Part shown: positions 14,401 through 29,400 of the stretch, piece after piece
Numbering within the stretch: position 1 is the first letter of the stretch
Layout of the letters: every line of letters starts with the position of its first letter
NCBI GenBank assembly: GCA_911728435.2
Contig: OU452208.1
Span: forward strand, 4,526,001 to 4,590,000
Origin: Apoderus coryli
Taxonomy: Eukaryota; Arthropoda; Insecta; Coleoptera; Attelabidae
Direction: 5' to 3'
Length of the DNA: 64,000 nt
Position numbers and translations under genes: made by a program
The notes under the pieces: generated by a model
The model's database searches: none
What the model saw: only the letters and a program-made list of their open reading frames with translations
What the model was told of the DNA's origin: nothing

Positions 14401-17400
14401 AAAGTTGATGATTTCTCTGGGGGTAAATTCCTTGCCTAGTCGGGTGTTAGGGTCACACCTCCAAGGTGTTTTAGCCTTTTGCAGAAAAGTGCCATGCATT
14501 CGCAGAGTACGTGTTCTGTTGTCTCTGTTGCGTCTTCGCAAAACCGACAAGTGTCGTCCTCGGTTAGGCCCATCTTTTTGAGATGGTACTTCACAGGGTG
14601 GTGTCCCGTAAAAAGGCCTGTAATTCGCCTTAGGTCGCTTCTCTCCAGTTGGATAAGCTTCCCTGCGTTGGCCTCTGAAGGTTTGATAAACCTTTTTGAT
14701 TCTCTTAGGCCTGGAGTGTTTCTCCAGTAGAACTTAAGTTGTTCCTTTTCCCATCTCCGAAGTTCTTCCTTCATATGGCTTTTTGGAAGGCCAAAGATGG
14801 GTTCCGGGCCGCAGAACGGAGCGTTTGCGCCCTCTTTTGCAAGTTGGTCAGCCGCTTCGTGCCCCTCTATGCCTTCATGTCCTGGCACCCATGTCAGAGT
14901 AATCTTTTTCCCCTGAGCAGCCATTTGCTTTAGGGTCTGTTTGCATTCCCATGCTAGCTTTGACGTGAAGGTGTAAGACCTCAGTGCTTTTAACGCAGCT
15001 TGACTGTCTGCCATAATATTGATCTGCCGTTCCGGGATGCCTCTCTGCAGGCATTCTTGAGCACAACGATTGTGTAAACGTTTACTCTTCGTAGTCGTAA
15101 AGTTGCGAGTTCAAAACTGGGTCATGGAACTGTTTTTTATTATTATTGAAATTGTAGCCGGTCTCGATATGTTTATTAAATTCTTTTACCGGGTATTTCA
15201 TGAATTGTGCACTGTCATTGTATGAATTTATAGCAATGATAAATGTGGAAAACGTGAAACATTTTGATATATATTTTCTGAAGTAATCCATCTTCGAGAG
15301 GAGTTGAATGTGTAACACACAAATAAAACAACGTCTACTCCACCAAAATATTTATATATTATATATATAATATATTATATATATATATTTGATATATGCC
15401 ACGAAGCCAAACAATTGTGCGAAATGTATACAAAAAATGGTAAAATATTACTAGTTGACATGGCGAATGTTATTGTAAACAAAACTGAAGACCTAACGGA
15501 TACATTTAATCTGACGCAGATGCTTGAAATGTCAACTTTCTGTCACCAAGAGATACAAGAAATGTATCGACATATTCTTTCTTTCATTATTAGAGATGCA
15601 AGAAATGTATCGATATATTCCATTCGATCTCAATTTCTTTTTAAGGTTGAACTATTGTCTCGAGGACTGCAACTGAGTCTATTGGCCGCTTTGTTGTTAA
15701 TATAAAATATTTACCTTTACAGGGATATAACTTTCTGTATCAACAAATCAAAGACAACATCAATTTACAACAAACTAGGAACTTAATACATTCTTTGTGT
15801 CGGGGAAATAATCAATTAGCACAATCAATCATTTGTATGGTATCACAAGCGATTGCTCGACATTCTGAGGTAAGCCTAAATGCCTACTTAGGACTACTTG
15901 AACAGACATAGACAGTTCAATTATAGCACTAATGACACCTGCCGACTAAAAATTAAAGGATATGAAAATATATATAGACGTATTTTTTCAGGGTAGCCAA
16001 TCGTTCTTTAAGATTCTGACACATCTAACAGAAAACAGCAGTCATAACGCATCTGGTGGTTCATCACAACCTTGTTTTACGCAACTGGTACTGCAAAAAT
16101 TGTGGGACGCAGCAGAATGTTGTCCGTATTCAGCATTGGATTGGTTGGCAGTGCAGGTGACACGAAATCGATTGGTTCATTCGTGGGTATTAAGTTCGAT
16201 TGATTCATGGCTAGAGCATTTCTTAATTGCTCATAGTAACCAGCGGGTACGGAATAGTAAGTTCGAGATATCCGAGTGGTGATATGTGGTGTTATTGTAT
16301 TGCTTGATGTTGCAGCTGCCGGGTTACTGCTTGTATCATTAGTTCCTAGTACTCCGTTTAGACAAGGATTTCGCACCTCGCACCGACTAAACAACCGTGA
16401 ACCACAACTGTCTTCAGAAGCACAAGCAGTGTTACATCAAATTTATACGGCCTTATTACGTTTGCTACCAACTGCCAAACATTATTCGGATATGCAACAG
16501 CATGGTACTATGAAGCTAACCACATATTTTGCGTTGTTGATGTATTGTTGTATATCCAGAACTGAAAAATTATTGGTAAGTTCATTTAAATGAAATCGTG
16601 AAAGTAATGAATAGCGTCAGGGGCAGTTTGTGCTTATTTATATTTTACCCAATAGCGCAATTTGGTTTGCAAGGTCTATAATTTAGTGGATCTTGGCCAA
16701 GATCGGATCACGTCACGTTACGACTGACATAAAGCATATTTAATATTTTACGCCTTTTATTAGTCGTGTAAAGTAAGCGCCAATAAATTAGTGATTTTGA
16801 GGATGAACAAGGCACCATTTTTGCAAACAGGCTTCCCATGTCCGCAATTATTAGAGAATAGGGAAATTTGATGACGGATTTTGTACCGCTTGTGTTACCT
16901 GTCAATTTTGACATGTTTTATTAAACAAAAATTTCAAGATACTTTAACCACAGCATCATAAAGAACAACATTCCGAGTCCACGTTGGCACTTTGAACTAA
17001 ATAATTTCAAACTGTGACGTATGACGTCGCCATTTTAGGATAGAAGTCAGGTCCTGACTAAAAATAATTATATTTTTCAGTTTCTAACCACAGTAAGTAC
17101 TGTATTTTTATTTTTGTAAAAATATTTAAGACTTAATAATGTCGCTGTCAATTTCAAAAATATTTGTGGTGTGTCATAGAAAATAAAAGATTTTATACAA
17201 AAAAATATTCCACTAAACTCCAAACTCTTGAATTCGAACCTGTTCAGCAACAACGCATATTCACTCCCTCTGTCAGGATAAATACCGTCTGCCTTAAATG
17301 AAAGGTATTTCAAAAACTTCCGTTGGACACTCTCAACATTCTGCACATGAATCCGATAGATCTGATACCAAATCAAGGAGCAGTACTCGAGCTTCGAACG

Positions 17401-20400
17401 CACAAAAGAGTTATACAAAACTTTCAATGCCTCAATACTATGGAAACCTCTACAGCTTCTCACGATAAAACCGTCGGATTTCATAGCTTCACTAGTCCTG
17501 ACAGCCACATGACTAGAGTCAAAAAGTACGCCCAGATCAGCAGCTGTCAGCGAAAATTTATAATATTCTTCCTTCTAGTGAATGTCATCCGTTTGCATTT
17601 ATTCGTGTTGAGCGATAGTTTATTGACGTTACACAAATGTTCCACAGCCCTCAGATCGTTCTGCAACCGAAGACAGTCTATGTCAGAAGTAATAGGGACG
17701 AACAACTTAAGATATTCGGCAAAAAAGCCGCTTTACATACAGACAATCATTTAGATCATTTATGAAAATAGAAAAAAGGCAGTGGAACCAAATTGGATGT
17801 CTGCGGAACGCCTGAGGAAGCCCCATACTTCTCTGACCTATAGCCGTTATACATATTGGAGTTTGTTCTGAAGATATGAAGTTATTAACGACTTCAAACC
17901 ATCATCAAATCCGAATCGATCGAGCTCTTGAACAAGTATTCGGGGATCCAGACGATCGAGAGCTTTAGCAAAGTCTGTATAGAACACATCGTTCCCTTGT
18001 TGAATAGACGTTGCAAGGTTAGTGGCAGTGGCGCCCAAGCTGATTGGAAACTTGCCTATGTACGGAATCACATATTCTGTTATACAACACAGCTTCAAAT
18101 TATTTCGAAAAATTGGAATATAGAAATGGGACGATAGTTATCCATGTGCGAGCTATCGCCTGCTTTATAAACACCCTTACCTCTCGCCATCGATCTGGAA
18201 ATTTGCCTTCCTTGAGAGCCCTAATAAATATTGTTGCCAGTGCACTCGCCAAGATTCCCACGCAATCCGTTATTAAAAACGATGGCAATCCATCAGGTCC
18301 TGCCGTAAACTTGTTTTTCAATTTTTTACAAGAATCAATGATTTCAGTTTCAGTAATATTCGATACAGAAATCGTGGAATAAGAGAACTTGTTCATGATA
18401 TTGAAATCAAATTCACTGGGCTTCTAAATATGCTATTAAAAATCTCAGCAAAGCACGGCACTATAGCCTGTGGCTCGCTGTATTGCTCATCGCTAAATGA
18501 CATGACGCTAGTAAAGAGAAGCCAAAAGGTTTATATTTTATTGTATTTCAAACATCATAAAAATATCAAAATACCATATTGATATGGGATTTGAATCCTG
18601 AAATAATAAACTAGCAGAGAGAAACTCCTAAACTGCAGACGTGTAAAACCGAACAATAATAAACACCTAACCTCAAAAATGCCTAACGCATCGCTTTCTC
18701 CAATGACCAACGTGGAGCTGAACAATTGGTAAATGTCTAGGAAAATAGTAAAGTTGTGCTCGTGCTAAACTAGTCTTGTTAATTGCCTGGTTAAATAGCA
18801 TCTGTTTGAATCTAAAGTCCTCATTTGTCAAATGACAGTTGCAGATAATTTCTACGCAAATAGCAAAATCTTGTTAATTTTTAACTATTTCGCTATTTGC
18901 CATGGTACATAACCCTTATGGCTACGAGAAACCAGCTAAACCCAAATATTAAACTTCGTTCTCATAATGGTTCGTCCACTGACTGGCCTGGCTAAATAAA
19001 ATATGTCAAAAATTACATTTCCAGGTAAAGGCATGTGTTTTATATTGTAGAACATTATACTACACTTTTCTTTAATTAAATATGTGATGTTTTAATTTCA
19101 GTTTGGCCAGTACTTCATGCAACTCTGGAATCTATTCCATCCAAAATTATCGGAACCATCTATACCGGCCTATCACAATAAACAAGCATTGTTAGCATTT
19201 TGGAATCACGTGTGTACAGACTGTCCAGAAAATGTGCAACTCATGTTGACGAATGCTCATGTTACAAAGAATATCGCGTTTAATTATATTTTGTGAGTAA
19301 CATTAAATTAATTTAAAGTAGTTGAATTCCATAACATAAATTCTTCATCTACTTCGTGATAAATGCCAAAGTATATTTACAAATGATTGAATGGTCGTCA
19401 AATTAGGTTTCAATTCCGAATATAGGTACGCGTGAAAATACTATTACTGGATGTTTTTCTTTTTATGCTTAGCCTTAATTGGGGCACTTTTTTGCGTTAG
19501 GGTAAATAAATGTAAAAGTAAATGTGTGGTGTTTGTAATATATTTCAGAGCAGATCATGATGATCAAGAAATCGTTCTATTTAATCGTACAATGTTGCCT
19601 GCTTACTATGGAATTTTACGTATGATGTGTCAACAATCCAGAGTGTTTACGAGAAATTTAGCCAATCATCAAAATCTACAATGGGCATTTAAAAATATAA
19701 CACCTCATCCTACACAATATCCACAGGTAAGTATCCAGAACGTGCAAAATAAATGGTTTATTTGACGAAAAAATAATAAATTGTATATTTTAAATATGCC
19801 ACTCTTGCATTAAGCATTAAGAAATGGAAATTGAGAGGATTATCACAAAATGAAAAATAATTTAATGGCAAAGCGGACTAAAGTGCTGGTTTTACCTACA
19901 CAAGGAATTTTGTTTAATTTAGCAGGGCCTCAGTCGACAGATACTGACGAATTCGTTTCGCTCTTGTTATGAGCTCGTGAGAGTACCATAGTCGTTGCCC
20001 ATCTACAAATATCAGCCTGCATTTAAGCACAATATTGAGTTTGTTCGGCCTCTGCATGGTATGGGATATGCATTACTATGTACATGTAGATGATACGTGT
20101 TTACATGTGTCTACTGTTGTGTATCCTATTGTGCTTAAATGCAGGCTGATATTTGTAGATGGGCAACGACTATGGTACTCTGACGAGCTCATAACAAGAG
20201 CGAAACGAATTCGTCAGTATCTGTCGACCCATGCCTCGGTTTGGTTCTATTGAATTAGACTGGAACCCTGCTAAATTAAACAAAATTCCTTGTGTAGGTA
20301 AAACCAGCACTTTAGTCCGCTTTGCCATTAAATTATTTTTCATTTATTATATTTACAGACATGAAATCCTTTTAATTATCACAAAACTTGTTGCACATTA

Positions 20401-23400
20401 TTTGACTTTTTGTTGAATGAAATTTACTGGAAGCAATCAACACTAGAATTTCATAACATAAACATCTAGAACGTCTACATATTTAATTCTGGAAAGATAT
20501 ATTTTACAACAAAAACAAAATTGACGATGGTCCTCAAAGAATATTGAAAATGGAATGATTTTATGTACAATGAAAGCCAAGTCTGCACGAAATAAGTTGA
20601 CATTATCGTTTATAATTCTTTAATTGGCAGTCATTAAGTGAATTCTTTAATTTCTAATTGAAATGATTTATGAAAAGAAATAAAACTTTCATTTTGAGTT
20701 ATCTATTACTTAAAATTTATTTTGAATATATTTCACGAAATGACTTTGACATATCTCAGTGTTCTCTTACAATAATTTACACATGCAATTTGCCTGTTCT
20801 CAAATATGATGAATATCCACAGATGATGAAGCCTGGGGCTTCGAAACATGTTTGGTTTTATTGTTAGTCTATATACACCAAGGCTTTCGACTGCGTGAAT
20901 CACCGGCTCTTCATTCATAAGTTGAGCGGCTTGGCGTGACAGCACCTATGTTGACATGGTTGGAGAGCTACCTTAGTGGTAGAACTCAGATAGTTCGTTT
21001 CAATGAATTCCATTTTCTTCCTATTTTGGTTTCAGCCGGTGTCCCCAAGGGTTCTAACCTGGGGCCGTTATTGATTAATTTGTTTGGGAATGATATCCGG
21101 CATTGTTTCATTTACAGTGAATACAGGATTTTCGCGGACGACCTGAAATGTTACAGGCTTATTGGCGGTTCCACAGATTATCTTCTGCAGGAGGATGTTG
21201 TGAGATTTGTGTAAATCGCTTGGCATGTCGTTAAATATTTTTAAATGCTTTTGCATTAATATGAATATCTGATGATATAATTCAAGGTGTCCAGGCAAAC
21301 CCGCAGATCCCTAACTGAGGATCTATATTCCAGTGCCGAATGATCAATAAAATACTCATACAAAAGTGGTCTTCTAGTTGATCTATATTCCAGTGCCGAA
21401 TGATCAATAAAATACTCATACAAAAGTGGTCTTCTAGTTGACCACTTTTGTATGAGTATTTTATTGATCATTCGGCACTGGAATATAGATCCTCAGTTAG
21501 GGATCTGCGGGTTTGCCTGGACACCTTGAATTATATCATCAGATATTCGACTCAAATTTTGGGCCTCAAAAAGCCATGCTTTAAAGATTTTAATAATGTC
21601 AACACTATTAGAACATTGTTCACGGCGCTCGTTAGACCGCATTTGGAGTATGCTTCGGCGGTTGCCGTATTGCCCAGGTTGAGAGAGTTCAGCGCCGATT
21701 ACGTAGGTACGCTCACTTCAGGCTTGGTCGTTCGCGACCTACTGATTTTGTCATTGATTACGGTGCTTGATGGATGAGCTGGGGCTCACAACGTTGAGTG
21801 ATCGTAGGGTGATCAGAAACGTAACAATTTTGTATAAGCTGTTGAGCAATTTGGTATCCGTCTTCCTTTTTGTTGTCCAATATTAATTTACACGTGCCGT
21901 CCAGGAATAATAGAGCCTCTCCGCTTTTCCACGTATTACGGACGACATCATTTTATCCCCAGAGTTGTCAGATTGGTCAATTCTCACTCTTATTTAAATC
22001 TCGATTTCTTTGCGCCTATCGGTGAGTTTACTCGACACTTAAAGACTGGGCGTCGCAGTGGCGGTTTGGCGTGATTGGCCGATGGCTGTTTTGTTGTCGT
22101 TTGAGCCTCTTTCCGGTCCTTGCATGCGTCTTGCGAACGACATTAAATTGTAATGTATAAAAGTTGTTCGCGAGTCGATATCAATTTATATTATTCTTTA
22201 TTATATGTTTATGTATGCTGTAATAATGGAATGGTCCGTAAATGAATAAATAATCAATAATAGTGCCTCATAGAGCGATTATTACAACTTATTTCGTGGA
22301 GACTTGACTTTCATTTCACATACAGACAAAATTATTGACTTATCTTAGACATAGGCGGAGGAAACAAAAAGTTCAATGCATTTGATAATACGTTTGCTGT
22401 GTTTTTTTTTTGTGGAATACGATGGTATTTGCAAAAGATGATCACGTTTTTTGTAGCTTTTTTAGCATAACAGAAAGTGGCCATTTCCCAACTGGAAGCC
22501 ATTTTGGTTCCAAAAAAAAAGTTTAGTCAACAATCTCCTGTACGGCATCTGTTGATATCGAATCATTGGTTGATATTATTTCAGTTTATTATTTGGATTA
22601 ATTTACTCTTTTCATATAAACTTGTTTTTTTTTCCGAATTTAAGGCAGTTGAAGAGCTGTTTAAGTTGATGCAATTGATGGTAATAAAACATCCGGATGC
22701 TAGTGAAGCAGACCAAAGAGAAATCTACACGTTTCGCCGGACTACTTTAATGACATATTTACAGGTAATAAACTGCCTTTATCAATTAAATTATTAAATA
22801 TTAAGATGTTATACACAGTCTGCTAAAGGTGACATTGTTCTTGATATATAAAGATATTCCTGTATAATTATTATACGGAGGGGGCTAGAAACATTTTGAA
22901 ACAAATAATAAATATACATAAATATTTGTTATCAAAAATAACTTGAATGCTTTTCAAAATATTCTCCATGAAGATCAGTATGCTTTTACATACCTTTGAA
23001 ACACCCTCAAAGCATTTTAGCCACTTCGAATGAGGAATAAAAAAAGCTATTGGAACTAAACGGGACTGTTTTTCAGGTCACATTGTCGTGATTCTTTTTG
23101 AAGCTTCATTTTTCTCATTTCACTATTTAGAATTTACAGGACTGAAGTCCTGTACAAATTAAACCGAGCCTACGCACAAGCCAGCGATACCAACGACGGT
23201 TATGACGCGTATGTGCCTTGCACACCATATTGAATTTAACTCCCACTCAACTGCGACTCTTTAATACTCCTACTTCAATACTGCTACTACTCCTTCACAA
23301 TAATATGAAAACAGCATTTCTCAACAGTAGTGGACCGGGAGAGCCCTTTCCAATAACAACTGGCGTAAAACAGGGTTGTGTCATTGCACCTACCTTGTTT

Positions 23401-26400
23401 TCGATGTTTGTGGGAACGGTCATTCAACTTCTTAAGGATTAACTGCCGGGGGGAATAGAGATTGTCTGCAGATTTGATGGCGGCGGACGCTTCAACCTTC
23501 GTTGACTGCAAGCTGGGAAGAAGATCGTATCCATATCAGTCATTGAGCTTCAATACGCGGATGACAATGTTGTCCTAGCTGATACAGAAGAGGATCTTCA
23601 ATATATACTAAATGAATTTAACAGCGCATACAGGAGTATCGGGCTTAAACTGAATATAAAGAAAACACAGATTCTGTTCCAGCTTGCACCAAACACTGTG
23701 GCTGTCTCAGCACATATTCGAGTTAACCGAGAGAGTTTCTCTTACCTCGGCAGCATTCTCGCGGGGAACGCCAATATTGATGATGAAATTCAGCATCGTA
23801 TAAGATGGGCAAGCGCGTCTGAGGACGAGAGTCTTCAATAATCATAACATCGACGTTCGAACTAAGTTGCGAGTGTATAATGCTATTGTAGTTCCTACCC
23901 TTACGTATACCTGTGAGTCTTGGACCATTTATCTGAGGCATTTAAAAACTCTAGAGAAGTACCATCAACGATGTCTTAGAAGAATTCTTGGAATTAAATG
24001 GCAGGTCCGACGAACAAACATCAGCGTTCTAGAGGAAGCTGAAACAACTAGCATTGAGGCGATGATTGTCAGGCACCAGCAACGATGGACTGGCCACGTA
24101 ATCCGCATGCCAACGGAATTCCTTGCAAAGAAAATCCTTTATTCAGGGAGGTACAAGGATGTTTTTTAGAGCAACATGAAGAAGTGTGGCTTAGATGTGA
24201 AGATCGCAAACGACAGACCGACCATTTACGAGGGTCATCAAGTTTTTGAAGAGCAGCGTCGACGACATGAGGATACGGAGAGACAGCATCGAAAGGGGAG
24301 CGAACGCATCAATGGAGCAGTGCGCCTACAACAGCCGATGAATGGTGGTGATTGGGTGTGTCAATTTTGTGACAGGATTTGCGGCTTGAAGATCAGTTTG
24401 TTTAGCCATCTTAGGGTTCACAACAGAAATCCCTGATTTGGAGTAATTCATTCGTTAGCGAGTGAATGCTGATGATGACTCTTCAAGCTGATTTCTGAAG
24501 AGGAGGATCTAGCTGTTTTGTATAATTTAATATAAAAGTAAACGGAATGGATATTTAGGGAAGATTAATTTACATTAAGTTTTGAAATAAATTGATAACA
24601 ATAAATTAAATATAGAAACAAGAAACGTTTTGCTGATTTCAGCTTCTTCAGAGGAACTTTACGTGAACGCGGTTAAACTGAAACTGAACATATTGCTGTG
24701 TACGTTCCTTATATACCTGCCACACCGGTCTGAGCATTACTTGTCGCTCGGTGGTTGAACGCCGAGGGGGCGGAACGCCGCGCCGTTCTTAATAGTAATA
24801 GCCTTTATTGCTCAACAGATTTCTCCCTTAACAGAGCAAAATTATCGTACAATAGGTATTTTCACAAAAAAAAAAGTAAAACCAAAATATATTGTACATG
24901 AGCGCAATAAATATTCCACTAAAAATAAAACATGAGTGATCTACACTAATTGAACAATTAACAAGAAAAAAAAAAAGAAACTACGAAGCAAAAACAGCCC
25001 TCATAACAATTAAAAATGTGACAGTCAGCACAACTCATTACAATTATTACACAGTACATATACGGGCGATTTTGTATATAGGTTAGTCCAAGCCCGCTGA
25101 GAGTAGAACGTTAAAGGATTGCGGGGGCCCAGTCTGCCTTAAATGAAAGGTATTTCATAAACTTTTTTTGGACACTCAACCTTCTGCACATGAATCCAAT
25201 AGATCGGATACCAAATCAAGGAGCAATACTCGACCTTCGAACGCACAAAGTTATACAAGTCGTTCAATGCCTCAATACTATGAAACCTCTACAGTTTCTC
25301 ACGATAAAACCGTTGGATTTCTTCATAGCTTCCCTAGTCCTCGCCGCCACATGAATCGATACGATCCTTTATCGGTCTTAATCAGAGCAAGTTTAGATTT
25401 GTGTCAATTTCCAAGGACTGCAAACTCGACCAAGCGTGATAATGAATTATTTTTTCAACTCTGTGTATAGCCTAATAGAATTTGCGTCGTCAACGGCAAA
25501 TTTTAAATCGAACTAATGACATTTTTCTTTTAGTGCTTAGATGGCAGAACTAGCTGGGGAACATTAATATCAGCATTTAGAATTCTAGTCGAATCAAACG
25601 ATGAAAAATTATATGTAGTATACAATGGGGGATTGCAAATTGTTTTTGAGGTAAGTTTTTAAAACAGGCACATTACAAACTTGAATAAAATAATAATTTG
25701 TTACAGTGTTTCCAAAACTTGCATGTGATGCTACATGAAGCAACCGCGTGCCATGTAGTTGGGGACATGTTGGATATCCTTCAAATTATGTTAGATTTGG
25801 TACACTGTACTCGATTGTATAGAGATAATAAAGACGCTAGAGGATTGTTATTAGCTACTAAGGATTGGTTAGAAGTACTGAAGAAATTAGCCACTTTATT
25901 AAATACGTATAATCCTCCGGATATGAGATCTTTATGCATAGGTAATAATAGCTAACATTCAATTCAAGTGTATCAGTTTCCCGAGCTTACCGAGCTGGAA
26001 GATGAGAATCCCTGCTGTACTTTAATATCATTGTGTCTGTTTTCAGAGGTACTAAAAGAATTCGTACTCATAATGACACCAGAAGCCATGCAAGTCTTGG
26101 TACCATTACTCTCCCACTGCCATTCCGCCTTTCAGGATAACCAAGATGCCGTACCCCTGGGACCATATTTTCCGAGACGCGGGCACTCACTACCTATTAT
26201 AGCGGGTAAAGGTGGTGCGCGACCTTTACGTCCCATGGTACAAATGACTGTACCCCATAATCAATTAGAGTGTACTAGAGTAAGTTAAAGGTATTAAAAC
26301 AAAGACAATTAAATTGATAACTATACACCTGGCATTGCGAGTGTTATAATAAATCTTGCAATTAGTCCCTCTATCTCGGAAGTCGTAGCTTGATGGTATC

Positions 26401-29400
26401 CGAATTAGGATCCGAAGTCTACAAGGTCTACCAATTTATTACTGTGTTGGTTTATAACGTTCTACCTCGTACAACAGAGCATTTTCTCCTTGAAGTTCCT
26501 AGGAACAGTTCCAGACGACAAATTGATTCACATGTTTCGAATCCAGCCTTTAACTTAGATTCCTAGGAGGATTCGCCATTTGTATTCAGTCTGTGTAAAA
26601 AAAAAAACAGTGATCCTCTCAAAAAATATCATTTTGTCTTGCCCCAATCTTCCGGATTCGGAAACTGAAGTCTTTATTCGCCAGTATGTCATCTAACACA
26701 CGAACTCTGATGTTTTGGCTAAGCCAAGTTATCTGAGCTCCTTATTGTTTTGTTCTCAAGTTTAAGACTTAACCAACATGCTCCAAAACGAATATTTGTT
26801 ATAAAGAATTCTGATCAATACAAAACACATTCAGCCTTTCGGTCATGCCACAGACGACGATTTCGTTGATCTTCCCACTCATCAGGACTTCATAAGTCAT
26901 TGGTTCAGCTCTTGTGAATGCGCACACCATAAATAACAGCATGACATTGGTGTATAGTTATAGTTTGATCGTCGTTGTATTTAAATGAGTTGATTAAAAG
27001 TGAAATGCCTAAATTTTGTCTTTTAGGGAATTGATCTGGAATACGATTTAGCGTTAGATAAATTTTATACTCCTTACCACGAATTCATTGATATGATGTT
27101 TAGGTATGCTGTGAATAATGAGTCAGTGCCAGAGGTTTTAATAAATTTAAGTGCTGTTGTTGGTTTTGAGGCCGTACCCTTACATTCCACGTATTTTCCG
27201 AAATTGTGGCTTGATATTCTGAGAGCACAGGTAATATTATTTATATATTTTGTACAGTCAAATGAATGCGCACGTGATTTAACAGAATTTGTTGGAATAA
27301 TAAATAAAGTGCCAATAATATCTTTATGAACAAAGGTACTGGCTAAAGGGCCTTTTCTTAATTGTTCCCACTTGGTAAAGTCCCTAAGTGTTGATTTGAA
27401 ATAACGAATTTATTGCTGTAAAATATACCATTTACGCAATTGCGAAATTTACATTTCAACTAACCCCTATAATTTTTCACTGAGGGCATTCTTTGGGATT
27501 CAAGTGACATGATGCCTAAAATTTTATTTTTCACGTGCTCACTCGTTAGTTTTACTTTTGTATACTTGTTAAATAAATTTTGCTTATTGCTTTAATATGA
27601 TTTTTTTTTTCAGCATATTGATAGAAAATACATAAATATGTTGACTTCTTGTAATTATTTTGTGGATTACGTTGATGCAGTCCTGTTAGATGAACGATAT
27701 GCATTAACGGTAGATGTGATTTACGAATTCCTAACTGAATTCTTCCCAAAGGTTTGTATGCAAAGTTTAATGACACATTTTTAATCAAATGCAAATGAAA
27801 TCTCTATATATCTTCTTTAGCATGAGATCCATTTTCTAACGATAATCTCTGCATCCTAATTCAACAGAAATTTCGATGCTGACACGTAAATGTAGAAAGG
27901 TATATCTCTAAATTACTGTATACTGTCTAACTTTGGCAAAATCCTCTTTTTTTGAATCACGTACAGTTAATTCCAAGGTTAACATTCCTTCCTAATTAAA
28001 AACTACGATGAACTGACGTTGTTTGTCGTTCTTGTCCCATGACCACCACCTATTTAAATTTCTAATTCACACTAAAACCACAGCATTCCGACTCCACGTT
28101 GGCACTTTGAAATAAACTGTGACGTAAGATGCCGCCATTTTGGGTTACAAGTCAGGTCCTGACTAAGAATAATTCTAGTTTTCGGTTTCTAACCACAGTA
28201 CTGTATTTTAATTTTTGTAAAAATATTTAAGTACATAATAATATCGCTGTCAATTTCAGAAATATTTGTGGTGTGTCATAGTGATTGAAAACAGCCTTGA
28301 GTGGTGGTATCAGTTAAATGTTGACATGATTGGGTGATTTTTAATAATAATAATAATAAACACAACAATAGTAAAGACTTTATTAGTAAAAAAGACATTT
28401 TTATAAAAGTTGAAGCAGTGCTTCCTAACTTAACCTAAACGTAACTTATATTTTAGCTTAAACCTACCTGAAAATAGTTTTACATCGCTGGCCAAATTAA
28501 TTAGGTAGCTTATGTTTACAAATTAATTTGTTCTATTACGTGTCAGACAGCGCTCTTAAACGAAAACCCCTGTAAACTTTTTATATTCTCCGGTAGAGCG
28601 TTTTAATATTTTGAAACCGTATAGAAAAATGACCGCTCAAAGAGTGATGTTGAGTCTAGCGGTGGCGTAATGACAGTTTTATGAGGAATATTTACATCAT
28701 ACACCGATCCCCGGAACTTCAATCTTTCATATAAGTATTCCGCCTAATTCCATCTGATGATTTTTATTAATCAAAATTAGTGAATGAAAATCCGACGTTG
28801 TTTCATTCTTAACCAGCCGATTTCCTTAATCTTGTTGCTAGCCTCTTTCACCCCTACGAATTCCACATACAAGCCGTGTGCCTGAATTCTGCATCAACTG
28901 AATCCTGTTCTTAGCAATTTTAGTCAAACAAGGCCCATATATATATATATGTTCAATAATATAACCCCTAGCTGCTTGTGTTAACATGCTATCTCGCCAC
29001 GAGACAACTTGTGTTTATGTTTTACTTTCATTTAGTTTAAAAACATATTAGATACTGCAATTTTGTAATATAAATTTTACAGTTATACAAATAGTTGTTA
29101 TAAACTAAATTATTTAGTATTAAACTTTATTTTTACTTATTACTCACCTAACAGGATCTGTGGGGAAGCGAAAAAAATGTTTAGAGCAAGTGTACCGCTT
29201 ATTGGGACAACATTTTGCAGCACACACATGTCCTCCCTGATTGTTCATTGTATTAAATCATAAGATACGTTAATCAAAATAAAATCCTTTTAATTCTCAC
29301 GAACACTATACCAAAAACACAGAATTAGATTACAAACAAAATATTTATTTATCTAGTACACGCCGACAATGAACTATATATTGAGGAGTGAACGGTATCT

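Noticed and set aside
15415..15705. 96-codon plus frame before a USP34 exon
   Set aside because: No domain; includes a local duplication (AAGAAATGTATCGA twice) and no splice phase with the neighbours.
16245..16284. Reading exon 15992 on to the TGA at 16280, which would truncate USP34
   Set aside because: A 59-nt intron (16257-16315, GTAAGT...TTGCAG) restores the family sequence NTAGLLLVSLVPS exactly in phase.
16077..16394. 105-codon minus-strand frame
   Set aside because: Antisense to two USP34 exons that carry clear homology on the plus strand.
18840..18910. Hairpin AAATAGCAAAAT ... ATTTCGCTATTT as a small RNA gene
   Set aside because: Short, single copy, imperfect, no box motifs.
20822..20860. 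GATGAAGCCTGGGGCTTCGAAACATG as a regulatory site
   Set aside because: This phrase type is common at ends of insect retroelements; best seen as repeat debris.
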